DNA of 64,000 nucleotides from Caprimulgus europaeus (taxonomy: Eukaryota > Chordata > Aves > Caprimulgiformes > Caprimulgidae): positions 620,001 through 684,000 of the forward strand of contig OU015524.1 of assembly GCA_907165065.1 (NCBI GenBank). Reading direction: 5' to 3'. Both the position numbers and the translations under genes were made by a program. Position 1 is the first letter of the stretch. Each line of letters begins with the position of its first letter. Shown here piece after piece: positions 58,301-64,000 of the stretch. The notes beneath the pieces are model-generated. The model was given only the letters and a program-made list of their open reading frames with translations. It had not been told where the DNA came from and searched no databases.

Positions 58301-60666
58301 GAGGGAAAGTTATTCTAAGGACAATGTCCTAGAGATGCTTTAGCAGGTGAACAGAAACACTGACAGGTTCAGTAAAACCTGTGGGATGAAAGCAGGAAGT
58401 TTGGAACAGGAAGAAATGGACCTGACACAGCAGCAGCTGCTGGAGTGTGTAAGTTTTATACTTTTCTCCCTCCTCCCAGCAGAGGCCACAGGATTTCCTG
58501 CTGGGGGGCATTTCTTCAGCTCATGTTCTAGAACTGGGCCAAAGCGTTCCTCTGCTACCCATGGAAAGAAAAGGCTGTGCACATCTGTGCTTGCAGAGCC
58601 TAACAGGGACAACCTGGACAAGAGCAGTCCTGGGAGCTGTAAGAAAAGAAAAGCAGGAAACAGTAATCGAGGAAGAAAGTTACACTAAGGTCTGGAATAC
58701 AGAAAAGCTATTTTGAAATGTCATTTACAGCTCTCACACCACGTCAAAAGAAACAATACAAACTCAGGTTTTCAGTTGGTTCATATTCATGGTAGATACG
58801 GGCAAATTCAGGCAGCTCAATGAAGAACAAAACCACCTTGCTGTTCAACCAGACATTGTTCCCTATCAGAAAGTGGCATTAAAGGCCCAGGTTTTTCACC
58901 TGTGTGAATTCAGTGGCATTGCAAGAGTGTTCCTGCTCTGCCCCGACTTTCCTTCAAGTTATTTCTAGGAAGCATCAATAAGGGACAGGCCTCTCACCTT
59001 TCCTAATAAGCTGGCCAGCCTTTCGCTAATGATGCCTTTTTTTTTCCCCTCTAGTTGCTACCATCCAACTGGTGCTCAGATGTCAAGGTTAGGAAGCAAC
59101 ATCACTGTTGGTGTCTCTGTTTTCAGCATCACATTCTAAAGTCTCCCAGAGCGACACTGCTAATACAGTAACTCGCATGTCAAAGGCAGGGCACGAGCTC
59201 TGGATGTGCACTGAACACCGGCTTCTCTGAACACTCCTGAGAGGGAATAGGAACCAGCAGCTGCAAGATTTGTATTTGTATGTTGGTATCTGCATCCTGA
59301 GCTATTTCAGTGCAATCCATTAAAGAAAAATCATAGGTTTGTGGGGTATTACACTGCAGGCCTCTATCTTCTGCCACAAACAAAAGACATCAGAAGATAT
59401 CTGTGGCCCTCAAAGACACAGTTAACTCTGAACTGTCACAGAAGTACTTAGTAGCCGTAAATAGCTAGAAAACAGTGTGTTCCACCCTCACAGACATAGA
59501 GTAAGACTGAGGCACAGACAAAAACTTCCTGAGTTCTCAAGTACATCGTTTTCTCCTATAAAAGTGAAAAAAAACCAAACTCAACCAGCTTAAGCAGGCC
59601 CCTCCCAGAAGATATCGTGTTTAAATTTCACTTGAGTAGGCTACTTGCTCCTGAGCAGTGACAGTCAGGTTGGGCTCTGGCCCCCGGGAGGGGCTCTGGC
59701 TGGGGAACCCGGGCAGCTCCCGTCTCCCTGAGCACTGGGCTGGGGGAGCAGGAGGAGGGGAGGCTCTGCCCTGCGGGTGCTGGCTGGGGCAGCACTGGAA
59801 TCCCAGGATGGTGGGGTTGGAAGGGACCTCAGGAGATCATCCAGTCCAACCCCCCTGCCAGAGCAGGTTCCCTACACCAGGTTGCACAGGAAAGTGTCCA
59901 GGTGGGTTTGAACATCTCCAGAGATGGAGACTCCACACCCTCTCTGGGCAGCCTGGCCCAGGGCTCCGGCACCCTCACAATAAAGAAGTTTTTCCTTAAG
60001 TTTGTCTGGAACTCCTGGTGTTCCAGTTTGTGCCCATTGCCCCTTGTCCTGTCACTGGGCACCACCGAGAAGAGCCCGGCCCCATCCATTTGGCCCCCAC
60101 ACTTCAGGTATTTACAGACATTGATCAGATCCCCTCTCAGGCTGCTCTTCTCCAGGCTGAGCAGTCCCAGCTCCCTCAGCCTCTCCTCGCAAGGCAGATG
60201 CTCCAGGCCCTCATCATCTCTGTGCCCCAGGTCTCCTTACCTTGATTTCCACGTTTCTCGTTTTCAGATTAAACCTGATCTGCAGCTGCAGGTGCTCCAC
60301 CACCGGGGTGTAGATCTTCATCCAGTTCTCCTTCAGCGGCGTGTACCTGTTGGCCGGCACCGGCACCTTCCGCAATTCGCCCTTCCCGACCTGCCAGGGG
60401 TGGGGTGAGAGGGCGGTGAGGCGAGGGGAGGCCGGGCACCGGAGGGCTGCCCAGCCTCCCGCCGTCTCCGCCGCTCGCTATGGCCGTACCCCGAGCGCCT
60501 CGGCGGGCAGGGGCGGGAAGGCCGGCCTCTTGCTGGGCCGCGGCTCCGCAGTGTCCATGGCGGTCCCCGCCGCTTCGGGCTCCTCCCGGCCCGCGGCCGC
60601 CCGCCGCTTCCGCCGGCTGCGCTTGGACAGGACGCTGGTGAAGCCGCCCTCCGCCTCGCTCTCCAT
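55236..60666 (-). CDS. PNO1: PNO1, KH-domain 40S ribosome assembly factor (complete, 7 exons)
   Basis: Partner of NOB1 (yeast Dim2/Pno1): an RNA-binding nucleolar/cytoplasmic factor on pre-40S particles that recruits or restrains the NOB1 nuclease at the 18S rRNA 3' end. Coding segments on the minus strand are 60666-60490, 60390-60241, 57975-57892, 57261-57201, 56428-56311, 55827-55757 and 55303-55236; all join in frame through GT-AG introns to give 242 residues (the human protein, from memory, is 252). A basic cluster at about residues 15-22 (KRSRRKRR) looks like a nuclear signal. The C-terminal KH domain shows [12 protein letters not shown] at about 171-182 and the family ending [14 protein letters not shown]. 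The start ATG has a perfect gccgccATGG context. It shares a divergent promoter with DNAAF10. Confidence 0.97.
55304..55756 (-). other. PNO1: PNO1 intron 6
   Basis: 453 bp with GTAAGC donor and TTCTGCAG acceptor on the minus strand. No other element recognised. Confidence 0.93.
55757..55827 (-). CDS. PNO1: PNO1 coding exon 6 (KH domain, C-terminal part)
   Basis: 71 bases between TTTTTACAG and GTAAGC on the minus strand. It encodes [20 protein letters not shown] followed by LIL, plus one base of Gly221. The junction with exon 5 creates Thr197 (AC|G), where the human sequence, from memory, has Val. Confidence 0.97.
55828..56310 (-). other. PNO1: PNO1 intron 5
   Basis: 483 bp, GTAAGT donor to TTTTTACAG acceptor on the minus strand. 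AT-rich, nothing else seen. Confidence 0.93.
56311..56428 (-). CDS. PNO1: PNO1 coding exon 5 (KH domain core)
   Basis: 118 bases between GTTTCAG and GTAAGT on the minus strand. It encodes residues 159-196 plus flanking split codons, with the RNA-contacting [12 protein letters not shown] segment and the [11 protein letters not shown] strand. It is the most conserved part of the gene in this window. Confidence 0.98.
56429..57200 (-). other. PNO1: PNO1 intron 4
   Basis: 772 bp, GTAAGT donor to GTTTCAG acceptor on the minus strand. No element recognised. Confidence 0.93.
57201..57261 (-). CDS. PNO1: PNO1 coding exon 4
   Basis: 61 bases on the minus strand encoding [20 protein letters not shown] plus one base of Val158. 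It connects the N-terminal KH-like domain to the C-terminal KH domain. Confidence 0.97.
57262..57891 (-). other. PNO1: PNO1 intron 3
   Basis: 630 bp, GTGAGT donor to ATTTTAG acceptor on the minus strand. No element recognised. Confidence 0.93.
57892..57975 (-). CDS. PNO1: PNO1 coding exon 3
   Basis: 84 bases (28 codons, both junctions phase 0) between CCTCTTGCAG and GTGAGT on the minus strand. It encodes [20 protein letters not shown] then FVLGFQVE, residues 110-137, in the N-terminal KH-like domain. Confidence 0.97.
57976..60240 (-). other. PNO1: PNO1 intron 2 (2.3 kb, carries a CR1)
   Basis: GTAAGG donor next to exon 2 and CTCTTGCAG acceptor before exon 3. Its first 440 bp in the direction of transcription are almost entirely a CR1 fragment. 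The remainder is ordinary intron. Confidence 0.95.
59799..60227 (-). mobile_element. CR1 LINE 3'-end fragment in PNO1 intron 2
   Basis: On the + strand this reads as the reverse complement of a CR1 3' end: GGGTTGGAAGGGACCT-like start, CCAGTCCAACCCCCCTGCC, a CACAATAAAGAAGTTTTTCC segment, CTTGTCCTGTCACTGGG, then GGCTGCTCTTCTCCAGGCTG and AGGCAGATGCTCCAGGCCC. It is therefore in the same orientation as PNO1 and 5'-truncated. It is better preserved than the copy in PPP3R1 intron 3. Its truncated end stops roughly 13 bp from the PNO1 exon 2 splice donor. Confidence 0.95.
60241..60390 (-). CDS. PNO1: PNO1 coding exon 2
   Basis: 150 bases (50 codons) between CCTGGCAG and GTAAGG on the minus strand. 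It encodes residues 60-109, including [20 protein letters not shown] and the [17 protein letters not shown] strand, the start of the conserved PNO1 core. Its donor is nearly touched by a CR1 insertion. Confidence 0.97.
60391..60489 (-). other. PNO1: PNO1 intron 1 (99 bp)
   Basis: A very short GC-rich intron with GTACGG donor and CCTGGCAG acceptor on the minus strand. Exon 1 and exon 2 join in phase 0. The GTACGG donor is a weaker version of the consensus. Confidence 0.85.
60490..60666 (-). CDS. PNO1: PNO1 coding exon 1
   Basis: 177 bases (59 codons) starting with ATG GAG AGC GAG (MESEAEGGF). The human protein also starts MESE, which supports this start over the in-frame Met37. It carries the basic cluster and the motif [11 protein letters not shown]. 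Codon third positions are almost all G or C. This N-terminal part is the least conserved section of the family. Confidence 0.94.
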
Positions 60667-60822
60667 GGCGGCGGGGGGGACAGCCGTGAGGGGGCTCGCG
60701 CTGCCGGCGGCGGGGGGGACAGCCGTGAGGGGGCTCGCGCTGCCGGCGGCGGGGGGGACAGCCGTGAGGGGGCTCGCGCTGCTGGCGGCGGGGGGGACAG
60801 CCGTGAGGGGGCTCTCGCTGCC
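60667..60822. repeat. 39-bp minisatellite, four tandem copies
   Basis: Four units at 60667-60705, 60706-60744, 60745-60783 and 60784-60822. Units 1 and 2 are identical; units 3 and 4 each differ by one base. Each unit holds a G7 and a G5 run on the + strand. The array starts at the base next to the PNO1 ATG, so each unit carries the GCCGCC that forms the PNO1 Kozak context. It probably lies in the PNO1 5' UTR. Confidence 0.95.
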
Positions 60823-60845
60823 GCTGCTACCGCCCCGCGCCTGCC

Positions 60846-60851
60846 CACGTG
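60846..60851. promoter_or_regulatory. CACGTG E-box
   Basis: Palindromic canonical E-box recognised by MYC/MAX and USF, about midway between the two divergent start codons. Regulation of PNO1 by MYC would fit its role in ribosome assembly, but that is inference. Confidence 0.55.
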
Positions 60852-60865
60852 CCCCGCGCCGGCCG

Positions 60866-60892
60866 CCGGAAGTGGACCCAGGCGCCACTTCC
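60866..60892. promoter_or_regulatory. Facing pair of ETS sites
   Basis: CCGGAAGTG at 60866-60874 and CACTTCC at 60886-60892 are inverted copies about 11 bp apart; a further CTTCCG overlaps the right end. GABPA/ELK-type ETS sites in pairs are characteristic of divergent CpG-island promoters. Confidence 0.55.
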
Positions 60893-60960
60893 TTCCGCCC
60901 CGCCCGCTTCCTGCGGTGCCCGCGGCGGTGCCGGAGCGCAGCGGCGGTTCGGACCGAGCG

Positions 60961-60982
60961 GGGCCGGGCCGGGCCGGGCGGG
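60961..60982 (+). repeat. GGGCC tandem tract abutting DNAAF10 ATG
   Basis: Five GGG runs separated by CC, CC, CC and C end at the base before the DNAAF10 ATG. This meets the sequence rule for a G-quadruplex with very short loops on the + (sense) strand. Confidence 0.85.
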
Positions 60983-61183
60983 ATGGCGGCGGGGGCGGCG
61001 TTGTCGGGCCTGGAGCGGCCGCAGGTGGTGTCGCACGCGCAGCAGGCGCTGAGCTACACCCTCTTCGACTGCAAGTGGGTGCCCCGCAGCGCGCGCCTCC
61101 TGTGCCTGGGCAGCGCCGCGCGCGGCACCGGGCTCGTGCAGCTGTACGAGCTGCGCGGCGGGCGGCTGGCGCTGCTGCGGGAG
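60983..61183 (+). CDS. DNAAF10: DNAAF10 coding exon 1
   Basis: 201 bases, 67 codons, ending CGG GAG before GTGAGC. Includes [11 protein letters not shown] and [11 protein letters not shown]. Every one of the 67 codons ends in G or C, unlike exons 2-4. The N-terminal 20 residues differ from what I recall of the human protein. Confidence 0.93.
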
Positions 61184-63408
61184 GTGAGCGGGGTGCGGGA
61201 ACCCGCGGCACCGGGGCTGCCTCCCTTTCCCCCCGCCCTGTGACTCGGCCTCGCGTTTCTTGGTCCGTTGTCAGGGCACCAAGGCGGGGAACGGCTCCGT
61301 CCCGCCTCCCCCGCACAGCCCCGCATCCCGCGGCCTTACCCCCGCAGCCGCCGGCGAGCTGAGGACAGGGCGGCTCTGGAGGCCACCACAGTGGCGGAGT
61401 CGGTGTGGTCCGCCCCCGATTCCACACCCAGCCTCTCCCCTGCTCTCCGCCCGGCCGCCGCAGCCCGGGCGCGGGTTGCTTTTCTCCACGTGCTGACCCT
61501 GAATGTCATCCTTTTCTCTTTTTTTTTAAAAAAAAAAGATCGAAAAGGCCAAACCTATAAAATGTGGAACTTTTGGTGCCACATCTCTGCAGCAAAGATA
61601 CCTGGCTACGGGGGACTTCGGTGGAAACTTGCACATCTGGTAAGGAGGCACCTTCCCCGGCTGCTGACGCTGCGCGGGTCTGGCCGAGCAGACGGCTCTG
61701 TCCGTGCCTGGCTCTGTCCGGTGCTGTCTGTGCTGCCTGCGGCTGGGACACCATCCTACGCTGCGCTGGCTGCTGCCCTGGAACACACCCATGTTGTAAA
61801 AACAACGTGAATTCTGCAAAACGGTTTAATTCAGAGCTGTTTTGCTTGCATCTTCTGTGTGCGGCTACAAAAACCTGCTAAAGTCCTGCCAGCTCCTCTT
61901 CTGAGAAGAGGCTTCTGAATGGATGCATGAATATCAGTTAGAGGTTGTGTTCAACCCAAGTTTGATGTCTAGATGAAATACATATTTTTAATCATTATAT
62001 TTTAAACTTTTTTTCAGGTCCCTGAACAATTTGCATAATTAATTTGTGTAGGTAAATTGATAATCAAGTAAAGTTATAGAGTAAAAAAGGATGGCATTAT
62101 TATTACTGCTGTTATTAATATTGTTGTTATTACTATTATTACTGTAATTATTATTCTATTTCCCTTGACAACAGACTATTGGTTGTGTTTTGTTGGAATA
62201 GCAAGAATGGCATGGATTAGTCACTAGCTGAAATTTAAAATGAAATTCTGAAGGATTCTCAAAGGATGAGAATTGGTGAGAAAGAACCATGAAGCCCACA
62301 GCTGGATGCAGCTTTAATTTGAAGAGCTGTAGTCAGAGCTAGGTGGGGACCAGGGAGTAAGGTTTTTAAATTTGATATATTTACTGAAAGTAAAGCTAAC
62401 TGGAGTATTTTGATCTGTAGCGTGATTCATATTAAGCCCAACATAAGAACTGGTTCTCAGAGGTTGCCGCGGTGAAGCCCACAGCTGCCTGTACAAACAG
62501 GGAAGTTCAGAACTTGGCAAAAACTTTGAGACCAGCCTACAGCAGAAGCCAAGGAAGGAACTGAACAAAGACTCGTGGTTCCTAATGGTGACAGCCGTGT
62601 TTTGTTCCCACTGTTAGTCTGAGCTTATATAGTTTGTGCTCAAGTCTCCTCTCATTTTTATATGAATCCCGAGTGTCAAGGAAAATGCCACATTATCTGT
62701 TCTTTTCTTTCTTGCCTAGGAATTTAGAAGCTCCTGAAATACCAGTGTATTCTGTGAAAGGTCATAAGGAAATCATAAACAGTATAGATGGTGTAGGTGG
62801 CTTAGGAATTGGGGAAGGTGCACCAGAAATTGTGACTGGCAGTCGAGATGGTGAGTTAGTGAACTCTTTTAGAGTCTTTTCAGTTCCTCTGAGAAAGTAG
62901 TCTGTGAGCTGTGATGGCAGGGCGCTGGCTGCCATCTGAACTGGTTACAAACCTCTTGCAACTAGTTCTTCATGCGCTGTCATTTGAATCTTGCTTGGGA
63001 CAGGCTTTCTCTAATTCTTTTAGAAGCTGTAGATAAGCAAAAGATACTGTTCTCACTGACTAGAAAGGAATACAAAGCAGAATAAATGCACAATTTCAGC
63101 GCAAGAAAATATATCCTTACAAAATACTTTGCTTTATTTCTGTTGTATTTCTTTCTATCTGCTCAATGCTGTCTGGCTTTCTGGAATTGAAAGAGATGCT
63201 CCTGTGTTTTGAATGCTCAGGCTGGAAAGCAAAGCCTTTCCCTGGGAAGATGAACACAAGGTGACAGTGTATCTGTAATACAAAATCCGTTCTCCTCCTT
63301 TCCCAGGAACTGTGAAGGTCTGGGACCCGAGGCAGAAGGATACTCCTGTCGCTAATATGGAACCTGTGCAGGGGGAGAGCAAAAGAGACTGCTGGACAGT
63401 AGCATTTG
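60983..63408 (+). CDS. DNAAF10: DNAAF10 (WDR92), 5' half; gene continues past window
   Basis: WD40-repeat protein (also called WDR92/Monad) that works with the R2TP/prefoldin-like chaperone system in cytoplasmic pre-assembly of axonemal dynein arms. Coding exons seen: 60983-61183, 61539-61639, 62720-62850 and 63307-63408, giving 178 codons plus one base of an expected length near 357. Landmarks: FDCKWVP (residues 29-35), [30 protein letters not shown] and [11 protein letters not shown], the WD40 repeat signatures. Start chosen at the first ATG giving the family length; the context is GGCGGGATGG. Exon 5 (human NAYNQEERVV...) is not in the remaining 590 bp, so the gene is truncated by the window edge, not broken. 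Confidence 0.96.
61184..61538 (+). other. DNAAF10: DNAAF10 intron 1
   Basis: 355 bp, GTGAGC donor. The acceptor is preceded by a T-rich run and then a run of about ten A directly before the AG, an unusual arrangement. Confidence 0.93.
61539..61639 (+). CDS. DNAAF10: DNAAF10 coding exon 2
   Basis: 101 bases encoding [20 protein letters not shown] and [13 protein letters not shown] plus two bases of Trp101, ending before GTAAGG. Nearly identical to the mammalian protein as I recall it; covers the first WD40 blades. Confidence 0.97.
61640..62719 (+). other. DNAAF10: DNAAF10 intron 2
   Basis: 1.08 kb, GTAAGG to TTTCTTGCCTAG. Contains an ATT-type microsatellite at 62096-62157. Nothing coding recognised. 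Confidence 0.95.
62096..62157 (+). repeat. Imperfect ATT trinucleotide microsatellite
   Basis: Repeated TTA/ATT units with GTT and CTG interruptions inside DNAAF10 intron 2. Confidence 0.85.
62720..62850 (+). CDS. DNAAF10: DNAAF10 coding exon 3
   Basis: 131 bases. Completes Trp101, encodes [20 protein letters not shown] and [20 protein letters not shown] then SRD plus one base, ending before GTGAGT. The GH and SRD-G residues belong to a WD40 repeat. Confidence 0.97.
62851..63306 (+). other. DNAAF10: DNAAF10 intron 3
   Basis: 456 bp, GTGAGT to CCTTTCCCAG. No further element recognised. Confidence 0.95.
63307..63408 (+). CDS. DNAAF10: DNAAF10 coding exon 4 (last exon in window)
   Basis: 102 bases after CTTTCCCAG. 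Encodes [20 protein letters not shown] and [14 protein letters not shown] plus one base. The donor GTAATC is weaker than consensus but matches the family exon boundary (VAF|G). Confidence 0.94.
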
Positions 63409-64000
63409 GTAATCTATCGGCTTATAACTCTTCCCACTCTAATATGTCTGTGTTTTGATGGTTACCAAAGTATTTTGGGATGTTATGGAATAGTTTATTT
63501 TGTATGGACTAGTCAGTAGTGGGTTTTGCTTTTCAATGCTGTCAAACTTATGAGGGGTTTTTTTAATGTGTTTTTCAAAAGAAGCTAATTCTGTGATGGC
63601 TGCGTTTTGGACTCATTCTCTTATCAGTCATTTCACAGATAAGCTTTATTTCTGTGCCTGTGAGTGTAAAAACAGTGTATCAAGCTGTGTTGTGCTGAAG
63701 GAGTGCGAGTGTTGCAGCGCACAGGAACCAATCGCTCTTGTAGCGCAGTTCCAACTATCGAGCATTAAGGCATTATTGTAAGAGAAGATCCTTAAACTAA
63801 GGGCTAATTAAAGACAAGAGAGATGCTTGATGTGTGCTCTGCGTTTTTTCCCTTGGAGAGAGCAAGCTGCATATGTTCTACACAAGCTGGTATTTCTGGA
63901 CTAGCTCCGGTTTTGTCTCCAGGGTCAGGGAGTGAGTTTTACAAACCGCTGGTGGATTATAATAACAGAATTGATAGTAAGGAGAGGACATTTCCTGGCA
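63409..64000 (+). other. DNAAF10: DNAAF10 intron 4, 5' part
   Basis: The rest of the window. No continuation of the DNAAF10 reading was found, so exon 5 lies beyond the edge. Nothing else recognised. Confidence 0.85.

Larger units (their letters stand above)
60667..60982. promoter_or_regulatory. Divergent PNO1 / DNAAF10 promoter
   Basis: Only 316 bp separate the two start codons. The interval is CpG-island sequence without TATA. It contains a CACGTG E-box (60846-60851), a CCGGAAGTG ETS site (60866-60874), opposing ETS sites CACTTCC (60886-60892) and CTTCCG (60892-60897), and a 39-bp tandem repeat on the PNO1 side. ETS plus E-box content is typical of divergent housekeeping promoters, and MYC-type E-boxes are common at ribosome-biogenesis genes. 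Confidence 0.88.

Noticed and set aside
60664-60888. N-terminal extension of PNO1 through the 39-bp repeat
   Set aside because: The frame is open upstream of the ATG, but there is no in-frame ATG (only a GTG at 60888), and the MESE start has a perfect Kozak context and matches the human start.
60333-61427. 364-codon minus-strand open frame over the PNO1/DNAAF10 promoter
   Set aside because: It lies in extreme GC sequence where stops are rare, is out of frame with the PNO1 exons, and reads as low-complexity Pro/Ala/Arg. The real exons here are set by splice sites and family matches.

Overview
This window is vertebrate nuclear DNA and almost certainly avian. The genes are split by introns, the exons are highly conserved, the introns are AT-rich and fairly compact, there are CpG-island promoters, and two fragments carry the recognisable 3' end of the avian/reptilian LINE CR1. 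No prokaryotic, viral or CRISPR content was seen. All gene calls rest on reading exons in frame across GT-AG boundaries and matching them to protein families I know. No database search was run.

Three protein-coding genes can be rebuilt. PPP3R1 (calcineurin B, + strand) is complete: coding exons run from 14384 to 51821 and encode 170 residues. Exon 1 carries only the initiator ATG, and intron 1 is about 23 kb. PNO1 (ribosome assembly factor, - strand) is complete: seven coding exons between 60666 and 55236 encode 242 residues. DNAAF10/WDR92 (WD40 dynein-assembly factor, + strand) starts at 60983 and runs off the right edge after its first four coding exons (178 codons plus one base seen). As I recall it, the PPP3R1-PNO1-WDR92 order and orientation is that of human 2p14, so this is conserved synteny.

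Layout: 1-13880 is AT-rich upstream DNA with no supported gene and a few possible transposon relics. 13880-15080 is the PPP3R1 CpG-island promoter and first exon. 14387-51773 is the PPP3R1 body, mostly intron, with one CR1 in intron 3. 51822-53945 is a long AT-rich 3' UTR. 53946-55050 is a short convergent intergenic gap. 55050-60666 is PNO1, with a CR1 butted against the exon 2 splice donor. 60667-60982 is a compact divergent promoter shared by PNO1 and DNAAF10, holding a four-copy 39-bp repeat, a CACGTG E-box, facing ETS motifs and a G-quadruplex-type tract. 60983-64000 is the first half of DNAAF10.

The three products act in different processes (calcium-dependent phosphatase signalling, 40S ribosome maturation, cytoplasmic dynein-arm assembly), so adjacency reflects old synteny rather than a pathway. 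I did not find a new biological system. The most unusual stretch is the PNO1/DNAAF10 promoter, where a young tandem repeat starts directly next to the PNO1 start codon and is open in frame with both divergent genes.
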